Of a DNA stretch of 64,000 nucleotides, positions 13,408 through 24,800 are shown in pieces. Source of the DNA: Gordius sp. MW1. Taxonomy: Eukaryota > Nematomorpha > Gordioida > Gordea > Gordiidae. Numbering within the stretch: the stretch's first letter is position 1; every line of letters starts with the position of its first letter. Position numbers and translations under genes: made by a program. The notes beneath the pieces were generated by a model. That model worked only from the letters and a program-made list of their open reading frames with translations, made no database searches and had not been told where the DNA came from. The stretch spans positions 2,914,001-2,978,000 of the forward strand of contig OZ038529.1 of the NCBI GenBank assembly GCA_964036665.1. The letters run 5' to 3'.

Positions 13408-13568
13408 CATGGGCGTAAGGATTGAAACTAGAGGGGGGAAATAATGACTTAGGGATGGGCAATATAATAATTTAATGAAAGTTTACCTATAATTAAATTA
13501 AATTTGAAAACAATTTTGAAATTAGAAGGGGGCAGCCGCCCCTCCCTGCCTCCCCCTGGCTACGGCCA
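13408..13568. repeat. CGTAGCC/poly-G MITE copy
   Basis: Ends CATGGGCGTAAGGATTG and CCCCTGGCTACGGCCATG, with the TTTACCTATAATTAAAT core. A shorter G-rich relative follows at 13650-13735. It lies between Fas2 and RRP1. Confidence 0.7.
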
Positions 13569-14090
13569 TGCGCACAAATATCATATAAGTATATTTAAAA
13601 TATCCTTTGTAAAAATATTTTGCCAAAAAGTGTCTATATCAATTAATGTTAAGTTTAGTTTAAATAGGGGGGGGGCATAAGATTATATTCAAAATTTTTA
13701 ACGCTATTCCCCCTGCGCTCCCTTGGCTCCACTTATAAAAGGCAGTTACCATTAAAGAATAAAATGAGTCTTTAAACCCGTTCTTAGGTTTTTAAACTAG
13801 TTTATGCAAAGCGGCAATGCATGCCAGTTCTAACGTGATAACATATATAACTGACAATAGGCCTTGTAAAATGGTACCTCGTGTGGTAAAATTTACTATA
13901 TAATAATATCTAAATTCATTTCTAAAGCAGTAACTTAAAAGAAATTCCTTACAATTTTTATGTTGATCAAACCCTAACACTGTACCTACAATCTATAACC
14001 TTTCCTAAATTGAAACTTGAATGTTAGTGCAAGTCATTGAGCTGGTTGACGTGATATTTTTAATACATATGGTATCCCCATTCATTAACC

Positions 14091-16719
14091 ATGGTTGAAA
14101 ATCAGGAACTTTTAAAAGTATTGCGATTAGTTGCTTCAAATGATGAAGATGTTCGCCAACATAATTTTGAAACCCTACAAGATATCTTATATTCGAATGA
14201 ATCAAGTTTATGATTTATAATACATATAAATGTAATTTTATCTGCATGATACGCATATTTAATGTCAAAATTTCTTTATACATAGGCATTGATGAAATAA
14301 CATTTTTAAAAGTTTGGAAATCTATGTTTTATCATATGTGGATGTGTGATAAAATGTTAAATCAGGTAGATCCTTGTTGATTAATTTATATGGTATAAGG
14401 AAAATTTAGCAGATCAAATGGCAGGTATGGTGGCCAGATTCAAAAATATAAAACAATCCTTTGTATTTGTCAAAGCATTTCTAATAACCATTGAGCGTGA
14501 ATGGAAAGGTGTTGATGTTTTAAGACAAGACAAATTTCTCATGGTATTATTTACTTGTTTTATATTTTTAAATAAAATAGCTCATTCGCAAAATATTATA
14601 TCAATCATTCATACTTTTACAAAAACACAATTGGCAAATAGAATGTGTGAACAACTTTCTATCCATTTTGCAAAAAAGTATGATTGATCCTCCAGAAGCA
14701 AAAGCTTTTAATTGTCTTAATGAAAGCTTAAAATATCACATAATTGATATTTATATACAAGAATTATCCAAAGCAGGAAGTACAACAGTAAATTTTATTA
14801 CTTACCAACTGTTATAAAAATTGTCTTTCTTAAAATTTTACACAAATATAATTTAAAAATCTGTTTTTACATCTTAGATGCCACCAAAATCATCAACAAA
14901 CTTTATTCAGCCTTTCATTGATTCATTAGCCTTTGAAAAAAGGTATACTTTATATTCTGTCTGAATTTAGGCTTACATACTATGTTGGCATTAATATACA
15001 ATCATTATGTATTATTATAGTTGCTTTTTTGACATTTCATTTTGGTGGCCAATTACTGATTTAAACAAACCTTAGAGATCCAATTTTTAAATCTTGTCTC
15101 TTAAATAAAATTTAATGTTTTTTAATATACTTAAAGTATTATTAGATTGAGCAATTTTATGTTAGTGATTCTGTATCCCCTATTCATACTGGTGTTATTT
15201 TAACTTTGATTTCGTATCATGATCATCTAAAAATTAATTATTTGTTAAAATTTCAATTTTTGAAAGAACCTTTTATATTATTTGTCTATTTTATTAATGA
15301 TGTTTATGAACAAACTGTTATAAGGGACAGTTTACTATTAAATTAATTGAATACTTATTTTACAATATATAAATGTGAGGAACTCTATATATTTATAATT
15401 CTTGAATTTACATTGAGTTTTAAAAAATATATCAAAATTCTTAATTTCTAATATAAAAGCCCTTAAGTTTTTGTGATAACTAGCTTCAAAGTTACAAATA
15501 AGAGGCTTTGTTGTAATGTTCAAGGCCTATTTTGACTAATTTTAAGACACAAATTGCCCCATAATATTTAATTATTTTTTTCAGATAAATTCATACATAA
15601 TAAATGTTAAGATATTTCTCTTTTTTTAGACGTGAGGTTGTAAAAAGAATAGTTTCTCACATATTCGAATACATCATTGACCAATCACCTATAACTAAAG
15701 AATTATTTCCAGACCTTGAGGACAACATTAACAATGAGGATCCATGTCTCAAAGAAAATTTGGATGAAACTTTGGATGGGGAGAAGAAAAAAGAAAAGCT
15801 TGTTAGGCGTAGAAGGAGGTTTAAAGAGAAAAATCCAGAAAAAAATATACCTTCCCTATTGGTTAGTTACCCTAAATTTTTCCATGGTATCACTTTAAAC
15901 TTTTAATACAATAAACAATAACTGATTTGCATTATAATTTATTAAGTAACTTTTCCACTTTGGGTGAGATTTTTTCAATAAGCCCACTTGTGCATTGATA
16001 AATTGCAAATGTTATGGAAGAATGAATAATGAGAACGTTTAAGGATGATCTTTCCATAGCTAAATTAAAATGGATAAAGTTTAGTTTGTTGATATTTCCT
16101 TGCTTTGTTTATTAGTTTATGGATACCATAGGCCTTAGGAATTTTCAAAAATTTTAATAAGAATCCTACAAATCAGTGGTTTTATTTAATTTTTTTTATA
16201 TACCTAAGGGCAGCTAGGGTAGTTTTCGCTCTCAAGACTGTAGAAATCTTATAAATACCAAAATCAATTTTATTTAAGGTAATGCACACATAGCAATGAC
16301 ACAAGAATGTTTTTTATTTGATATTTTATAATTTCTTAAATTTTTGTTTTTAAATTATTTTTTGTGTATATTTAGTTTGATTACGAAGAAATTTCGGTGC
16401 GCTTATTTCGAGCCGCATCAGCTAAATCATGTCCTTCCTGGAACAGAAAAATAATATACGACCTAGTTGAAAAGTAGATGACACTTTTTAAATTTAAGTT
16501 TTTTATTCCTTTTTTTTTAGATTCGATAAATTGAATCGCGGTGAATATCCGCTCATCGAAGAATTTGCAATGGTTAAATCCCTCAAAAAATCGCAAATTA
16601 AGATGGCGCTCAATGACTTAATTGAGGAAGATGCAAAATTGACTCGTCGCCCGAAGAAAAAATTGGGAAAAAGAAGTGGGCATGCGAAGTTAACTACGAG
16701 AAAGCGCGTTAAATGTTAA
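14091..16719 (+). CDS. RRP1: Ribosomal RNA processing protein 1 homolog (RRP1/Nnp-1)
   Basis: Nucleolar ribosome-biogenesis factor needed for pre-rRNA processing in the family. Eight exons, all joined in phase, give 379 aa: 14091-14205, 14286-14365, 14400-14543, 14581-14787, 14878-14942, 15630-15861, 16376-16473 and 16521-16719. Family landmarks appear in order: FLKVWKSMFYHMWM (about residues 44-57), EREWKGVDVLRQDKFLM (about 97-113), SLKYHIIDIYIQELSKAG (about 163-180), NFIQPFIDSL, then after an acidic-basic linker FDYEEISVRLFRAAS and a Lys/Arg-rich C terminus. The start is the first ATG in frame and matches the family's N-terminal region. Human RRP1 is 461 aa, so the linker and tail are shorter here. 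Introns 2 and 3 are only 34 and 37 bp. The MPPKSS methionine at 14878 is internal and not a separate start. Confidence 0.9.
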
Positions 16720-16740
16720 TAAACTGTGTGTAATTTCTGA

Positions 16741-16746
16741 AATAAA
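16741..16746 (+). terminator. Polyadenylation signal of RRP1
   Basis: AATAAA 21 bp after the RRP1 stop codon, which would give a very short 3' UTR. Confidence 0.55.
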
Positions 16747-16830
16747 TGATCTGATGGATATAAAATGAGGGGTGAAAAAAATTTGTTAGTAAAACTTTGG
16801 CAAAGGATAGCAAAGGAAAACTGGTTATCA

Positions 16831-17033
16831 GTGCTAAAAGACGTGGTTTTGTTTAGTCGACTAAACGAAAACACACCAATGGTTTTGGCACTATTTTTCT
16901 TATTTGACCTCAAGGCTTCGTCGAAATTTAAAAAATAGACTAGTGGATTTGTTGGGTGTGTTTTTGTTGAGTTGGCAGTTAGTCTTAGTTAAACTAAAGG
17001 TCTACTACACAAAACCCAGGTTTTTTACAACAC
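16831..17033. repeat. TA-flanked MITE copy
   Basis: Degenerate left end GTGCTAAAAGACGTGG and better right end AACCCAGGTTTTTTACAACAC. It is followed at 17047 by (ATGT)5. It lies downstream of RRP1. Confidence 0.65.
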
Positions 17034-17399
17034 TTTTAAACTTATAATGTATGTATGTATGTATGATTGCCGCGAAGACGCCCAAGAGCTTAGTAAGTGC
17101 AATCTAAGGTTGGGCCCCTTCTCACGCCAAATGGCGCATAAGGCCACGTTGGTGACAACGTGTGTAATGTTCCTGTAACAAATTTGTATAATTTATACAA
17201 ACATTTGTTATAGTTATAATTGCCATCTTTTAATGCTATTGGCCGAACTTTTTAAAATGAAGCCTATCCGAAGTTTTAACAGTTTTAAAATCTTTGAAAA
17301 TTCAACCATAATCAATTTTTTTCCGGTTGATTATTGTCTGTTAATTTTGATGTTCCTCTTGCGCCCTTAATCTTTGAGATTCATCTTAAATTTAACGTC

Positions 17400-17545
17400 A
17401 TGGGCCTAGCCAGGTTTTGGATTAGGGGGGGGGGCAAACGTTTAAAAGTTCAATTAGGGGGAGGCATAACCTAATTTTTTTTAATTTCTAAAGGTTTTTG
17501 CATTGAAAATATTTTTTTTTGTCATTTAGGGGGGGGACCCTCCTG
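17400..17545. repeat. CGTAGCC/poly-G MITE copy
   Basis: Begins CATGGGCCTAGCCAGGTTTT, then a run of G and the TTTAATTTCTAAGG core shared with the copy at 38.8 kb. It lies between RRP1 and HYOU1. Confidence 0.65.
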
Positions 17546-17589
17546 CGTAAAATTCTGCAAGTCTATAAAAAATACTATTTCTTTTCTTT

Positions 17590-18180
17590 TAGCTGTTTTT
17601 TTTTAAAGATAAAATTTGTTTATTGATATATATTTAAACATAATATTAAATGGTACAAATATAGAATAATGATATTAAGTCGTTGATGGCCAGCTCCTTT
17701 TAATAGTTTTTCTACGTATTTCTGCACTTAAACCAGCTTCGCTTTACAAGTCCACATCTATTTTAGGCACCTATGCCCTCTCTTTCATTTACCTTTAACT
17801 TGCGCATTCTTGATTGCCATGTTACTTTCCTCCCGGCTGGCCATACCATCTCAATCTTCTTACAACCAACTTTCTCTGAATCTAAACTATATCTAGTTTA
17901 TTTCTTGTTCCCCATATTGTCCTTCCTGCTTAATCCCAAGATATTTATTAACATTCGCATCTCCATTGTAGCCAAACTTTGCCTGAATTGAGCATGTGTC
18001 CGTTTAATACAATACCGTGGGTACAATAACGGCCTTATAAAATCGTCCCTTCAATTTGAGTGCTATGTGTTATTCCACTCAACTCCCTGATTTTAGCCAT
18101 TCTTCCTTTATTCTAGCCTTAATTTCACATTCCACACTCCCATCACGTTGAACTCTAGAATTAAATTATCTGAATTCCTG
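17590..18180 (-). mobile_element. RTE-type LINE C-terminal remnant
   Basis: Minus-strand peptides EIKARIKEEWLKSGS and KLKGRFYKAVIVPTVLY match the C-terminal part of RTE reverse transcriptases (compare the intact copy at 47.5-47.7 kb). Stops and shifts abound. The AT-rich block at 17600-17680 is nearly identical to 62335-62405, a LINE 3' UTR. Confidence 0.6.
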
Positions 18181-18194
18181 CTTACTGCGTAAAC

Positions 18195-18560
18195 ACCAGT
18201 TTGTATCCGAGCCTAAATTCCCGGTCCGGCCTGCCCGGCCCACGAGCTATGCAACTGTCTTAAATCTTGATTTTCGGGCCGGCAACACAACAAGATTCGG
18301 GCGATTCGGGCTCAATGATATTTTTAAATAAACTAATATTTTGTTTTCCTATATTATTTTGCCACTTTTTTATTTTATTGTATCCTATTTGTTAACCCTA
18401 GTTAATATCCTAAATCGGAAACTAAATATATTATTTCTAAAAAATTCAAAACAACATCATTTCGGGCCGGGCTCGGGCACAGCCGGGCGGGCACTTAAAA
18501 TGGTTAGGGCGGACAGCCTAGTTACGTAATCGGACCGGGCCGGGTAGAAATTCTTCAAAC
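18195..18560. repeat. GC-rich 'GGCCCG' MITE-like repeat
   Basis: Both ends are GC-rich (CCGGTCCGGCCTGCCCGGCC; TCGGACCGGGCCGGG) around an AT core. A relative lies at 43060-43200 with the same GATTCGGGC...AATGA internal order. It lies in the HYOU1 3' flank. Confidence 0.55.
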
Positions 18561-18894
18561 AAATCTGACCCCTGGTTTATGTATAAATACTTATAACTAT
18601 TTAAAAAATGTTAAAACAAGCACATATTATGATGTAGAGTTATTGAAGCGCGTACACATAACATGTATTTCAAACAAACATCTTTACGAAGTAAAGGACT
18701 TAGAGATAATCATAACGACATTTCATCTTAATGCAAGGTAGAGATAGTAGGTAAACTGACGAAAAATAATTTTCGCGGTGACGTCATGTAACAATGGGTT
18801 TAAAAGATGTATTGAGGATTTTATCAGATCGACAAATTCATTAATTAATGTTGTGTGGTGTTGTGCGCGGAGGGAATGTGAACACCGGGCATCT

Positions 18895-21800
18895 TTATAA
18901 TTCGTCCGCGGGGTGCTTATCGCTGCTTTCTGTCGTTTCTATGTAAAAATAAAATGTTGTAAAAATAATTTAATTTATTAATGTAAAAATACGGGTTTTG
19001 TGAAGATGCATGAAATAAATGGAAAAAGTTGAGAATTATAAATATTTGGAAAACATTTCGATATTGCTGTTGAATTGTATTTACAAACAGTATAATGCCC
19101 ATTTTCTGTCCCGTAAAAAAATATTCGTGATTTTCATGGGATGCAAGGAAATTTGTTTTCCAATTTTTTTAATTATTTTTTAAGGCTGGGGCGAAAAAGG
19201 TTGTGAATAATAACTTTATAGGCTATTCTTGAAATATCTTATAAAAGCGTATTAGCAAATACTAAATTAGTTTATAGACGATACACAGTATAAACTTTAA
19301 TCCTTAAGTTACTTTTTTTTCTCAACAAGTTCCGCATTCTCAAAAACCTGATTAACAGTTTAAATTATGAACATATTAATTAAAAAATACTTAAATTCAC
19401 TTATCAAAACTAACTTAAAAGACTATTATGTAATCATAGACTAGATAAACTGCTCATCAACTTAAAATAAGTGCACCTCTTTCCGCCATTTTGAAATGTG
19501 CACAAATAATGGAAGGACATAGATTATAGTAATTTTGGGTAAATAAAGTGTTTTTGAAACGTAATAAAAAATATTGAACTAGTTAAACATTAAAAACAGC
19601 ATTTTATGAATATAATTCATAAAAATACTGTGATGTTATGATGTTAAAGCAATTCAGTGTTAAATTCAAAATGGTGGATTTAATCATATGACATGAGCAG
19701 TCTAAGTACATGTAATTTACTATACCCGTTTTCTTGTGAACATCATTGTATCCCAGGTCTTCGTCTATAACGTCCCTGTTAAATCGTGTAGCCTTTTCTT
19801 TGGGTACATCCTTTTTCTTTTTCCCCTTTTTCGTTTTCGACTTCTTTTTCTCTTTGTCAGCTGTGGTCGTGCTATCTTCTTTCTTAGCCGGCACTTCGGT
19901 TTCGGTCGTATTTTCGGCATCTGAAATTCCAGTTAATAAAAACGACGTATTATTGTAAACTACAAAATGAAACTTAAAATTTGGAAATACTAGGCTTTAA
20001 ATACAGTAAAATTTATAAACTAATTTAAACCCTAGATTATTGTAATTATTGCTGTGGTATATCGATTTATATTGCTTTATTCTAAACTTCCCTCCCCCCG
20101 CTTACTTCTATTTTTATGACCTCTTTTACTTTTGGAAATGTGCCAAGTTGTTTATTCTCTCCCCACTCACATACGATGAAAATGATTTTACGCGTAACGA
20201 TGATTTTACATATACCACTTCGCAACATATAGATTGTTACTACCACTCCGCTTTTCATTACCATCGCGTAATTATTATGATGATTTAGCAGATATTGTTG
20301 ATTACTTAGATATCGCTCGTAGAATGATGATCATTATAATTTTTTGGTTTAATAGTGATTTAATAAAAAAAAATGTAGCCATACTAGTAGGTAAAATCAA
20401 TTACTATTAGTTCGCGAATATAGTTTAACGCGGAAGATTAAAGTTAAATAAATAAATTATTCTAATTAAAAATTAACTACATATTCCCGCGGTGCTGGGA
20501 ATACAATAATTACAATGTGTGACTGGTGTTTAAATCATACATAACAGATTTGTTAAGCTATAAACAATGCTTTACATGGTCGTAGCCAAGGGGGGGGGCA
20601 GCAGCCCCCTTTAAATCCAAAAATTTGTTGCAATTTATTAAAATTATGGCTAAAATTTCAAAAAATGTTCATTTTGTCCCTCCCTAAATCATTATTGCCC
20701 CCCCCCCTCTAATTTCAATGCTGGCTACGCCCAGATGATTGAATAGTACCTTAAAAGCTCCAAATATCCTTGAACGACAAGCTAAATTTTGATGTCCATA
20801 AGGCTAGTCATGTATAAGCAATTTTGTGCATGATCGATTAAAGCTTTTCAAATTTTATTGGGGAAGCAAAAAATGGGGCAAGAAATAATATGACATATTT
20901 AAACATCTTTTTTTTGATAAAATATTTTGTTAATGAAATTTACTTTTCCCCTCAAAAATTTAATAGCCTATTATAAATATATAATAAAAAAAGGATGATG
21001 AATAAATGAAAGGAATATAGAAGGAAAAAAATGATTGGATAAAATTACATATGGTAATAATAAATTCTTTATTAAGGCCAAGGGATATGAGACGCTAAAT
21101 GTGCATAAAAACCACAGGAAAGAAAAAAAGGTTGCGTGGATTAAAACATATGATTTTACAACTCGGCTTTGGCTTACAATATTAAAACGTATAATTATAG
21201 CAATAATATAATCATCTGTAGAAAATGTCATACACGTAACTAAAGTTATACTAAATTAAACTATTCATTTTTCGTGTGTTCACAGATATGACGGTCTAAC
21301 AAATTTTAAGCGTTACCTTTATTAAGTCTAACTTTGCTCAAACTTAAAAAATGGCAAAACTCCCCAAACACTACTAAACAATTTTACTTTCAGTTTCGGG
21401 CTTGCTCTCATTTTTCTTGGACTTTTCAGTTTCGGCAGCCTCCATTTGGGCCTTAAATTTTTTGGCTTGATTCATGGCCTCGGCCTGTCCCTTGTTCTGT
21501 AAATACTTCACTTCGCGCTCTAAATCCTTTATTTTCTCAACCAATTCAACTCGCTTTAGGGCTGGGTCTTCGTTCTTTGCCTTGCCCGCCTGCTCGGACA
21601 TCTTCTTCTCGAACCATTCCTGCCATAGCCAAATAAATTGTAGCCCTCTATGATCTTTTTTAAATGAATGTTTACTTGTTAAAAATCCGGAAATAATGAA
21701 AATGATATAAAATATATAAAACAAAATGCGTCTAATAAATAAAAAAAAACCTATTCTGATATAAAATCATCCATAAAATTAGTTTTAACTCAATAAAAGA

Positions 21801-24800
21801 GGTACCCTAAAACCAAAGGTAAACAAAACCCAGCCCCGTTTTTACAACACTACTTACAGATGTATTTAAATAAAGGCGAAATTATTTTGAAAAAAATAGC
21901 AATACCTGCGTCGTGACAATCAACTTTTCGAGCGTATTCAATTCGACTTCGGTGAAAATGGGCAAGCTGGTGGCGGTTAAATTTTTAGCGCTCTCCAAAA
22001 AATTATGGGAATAATTCAAAAGTTGATTCATCGCATCTACCGCGATACCTCTCTCATCTTGTTCCACGGCTCGCTCCTTGATCGGTTTGATAAGTTTTTT
22101 CAATTCTTTCAATTTGGCGTTGACTTCCTGAATAATTTTGAAAACCATTTTAGACATGGGCGTAGCCAGGAAGGGCATGACAAAAGTTTCTTTTTAAATA
22201 CAAAAACCTATAAAAATTTAAAAAAAAATATTTTTTGCCCCCCCCCCCCCAATCCAAAACCTGACTACGCCCATGAATTTAGACACTAGTTTTTTTCGTA
22301 GTATTAAGCTTATCGCAAATTGGTCCAAAAACCAAGCTATTATAATCAACTCATTCCATATAAAAGGGCTAAATAACCACCGGAAACTAAAGACAAAATC
22401 ACGCTAAACAATCCATTATTGTTTCAAACTTTTAGTATAGAAAAAACGTCTACACCACCAGAAAACTGGAAATTATATCGTAAAAGCCCTCATTCTACCA
22501 AACAAAAGCAACTATTACTCCGAAAAAGCGCGACACGCGAAAAAAGACGCCAAAATCCTTTAAAAAAACACCATAATCATGCCAAGGCAAACTAAGGGTG
22601 TGTCTTAAGACGCGATTTTGCATCTAGATTAAATAAGCTAATGATGCATTAAAACATAGCCGCGTCTTAATACGAGCGTCACGTCGTCACCTTTGATTTT
22701 TTCCAGTGTTTTTGCTCTTAAAACAAACGTTTATCCCTTAATTACACGCTTACTAATGCATATTCACACGGTAACTAAACTAAAATTGTTGATTCCACGA
22801 CACGTAAATCACATATTTGGACAAACAAAAAAATATGGCGTTTTGAAGTTGAATCGTGTACGAAGACGGGGGTTAAGTAGTGTTGTAAAAACGGCTGGGT
22901 TTTGTTTGGTCTATCTTTGGTTTTAAAGGTTTTTTGGTTTATTTTTATTAGTCGACCGATGGGCTTTGTTGAAATGTGAAAGAAAACCAGGCCAGAGTCG
23001 GCCGTTAGTCTTAGTTGAGCCAAAGGTCGACCAAACAAAACCCCGCCGTTTTCACAACACTAAATTGTGGGGAATAGAGGCAACTAAATACGTCTTTAGA
23101 GGCAGTATGGCCATTTTCTTCGAACCATTCAGACACTTGGGTCAATGTGGAGGCCAGATCTTGAAGTTCCTGCTCCGAAGCGAATGCTTTAAAAGACTCG
23201 TCCGCCTCTATCTTTTCCCTCGTTTCTATCAGGGTTGATTCTAGGGCGTTACACGCTTCTTCCAGCTTTTTGCGCTTCATCTCTTTTTCCTTGTAAGAGG
23301 CCAATCTAAGTGACGACAAAATTACTTTAATTTCAGATTTTAAATAATACATTTTAGAAAATTAAATTGCCTTTTTCACGTTGGTTTGGTAAGAGAGATT
23401 TTAATTCATTTTTTTTATTAGGAACAAAAAAAAACGAAATCTAAAAAAATGCAATAAAAATAGCTATAATCTTGGAAAATGTGTGTCGCGTTGCATGGTT
23501 TTACAAATTTTTGTAATTGTGTCTTTTCTAATAAAAATGCTTTATCAACCTAATTAAATAGCTATATTGAGTACTTTTGATGAAAATTAACCTTTAATGA
23601 TATTAGTAAGTGTTTAAAAAGCATCAATTCATCAAAAAAATTATATTAAATTTTTTCGCACCCTTCCAATATGGTTCGACTATTATGTTTTAACACAACT
23701 TATCAATATTTTGTATGTATGTATTGCTATGAACTTTTTAACAAATTTGTCAATTGAAGTATCTTAGGCAGCTCTCTAAGACATAGCCTTTTAATTGCTT
23801 CTAAGCCCCTAGCCAGTGTTGTAAAAATGGCTGGATTTTGTTGGGTCGACCTACAGTTTTAGTCGACTAAACATAAACAGACCCGAAGTTTTTGGTCAGT
23901 TTATCCTAGTCGACCCATAGGCTTAGTCTAAAGTTGAAAAACAGACCGGAGGAGACCGTTAGTATTAGTTGAGCCAAATGTCGACCAAACAAAACCCAGC
24001 CCTTTTTACAACACTACTCTAGCCCACTCAACTAAAACGCACCAGGGGTTTGAACCCGCCCAAAATAAAATCGGGTTCGTGTTCGGTTTAAGGAAGTGGG
24101 TTCGGGTTCGGGTACAGGTTCGGGTTCAAGAAATTGTATCATATCAATTATATATATAATACTTACAAATAATTCTTGAGATAATTAGTATCGATTAATG
24201 GATGAAAAATGCCGGAAACATAATAATATTGAAAATACAATCGTATGGTTCTCGTTACATTGTCATGGTAGAGAAAACTGAGATATTCAATTCACAATAT
24301 ATTTTGAATTAAAAACCCGAACCCGAACCCTTTTTTGTATTTATCGGGTTCGGGTTTTGAGGGTATTTTTAATAATGGGTTCGGGTTCTTCAAAACATCG
24401 GGTTTTACCCGGTTCAGGTTCACGGGTTCGGGACAAACCCCTGGTCTTAACCACATAGACTAATAACACGATATGCTAATAGTCAACAGCTGATGAATAT
24501 TAAGTAAAGATGTAGGTCGCCATGTTGGAGGAATTTATCAACAAACAAAACCCTATAATACATTCTAGTGTTGTAAAAACGGCTGGGTATTGTTTAGTCT
24601 ACCTTTGGTTTAACTAAGACTAACGATCGACTCTTTAATTTTCAAATTTCGACTAAGCCTAGTGGTCGACTAAGAAAAATAGACCAAAATTTTTTTGGTC
24701 TGTTGATGTTTAGTCGACCAAAACCAATGGCCAATCAAACGAAACCCAAACGTTTTTACAACACTAATGGTAAAGGTAATCCTTTAAAATTCTCTTTATT

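Noticed and set aside
14091-14205. Initial reading of LLKVLRLVASNDEDV as part of a hAT (DUF4371) transposase
   Set aside because: The following exons (FLKVWKSMFYHMWM and onward) identify it as the N terminus of RRP1. Only 12690-13395 is kept as the hAT remnant.
14878-14942. Separate gene starting at the methionine MPPKSS
   Set aside because: It is an internal RRP1 exon. Phase and family alignment (NFIQPFIDSL) connect it to the upstream exon ending at 14787.
19326-19380. Alternative HYOU1 end reading NAELVEKKK
   Set aside because: It needs the wrong phase from the exon ending at 19726. The exon at 18895-18938 fits the phase and gives ADEL.
24060-24440. Telomere-like repeats (GGGTTCGGGTT)
   Set aside because: They form the arms of a hAT MITE with CAGGGGTTTG ends, also seen at 51519-52398, and are not a chromosome end.
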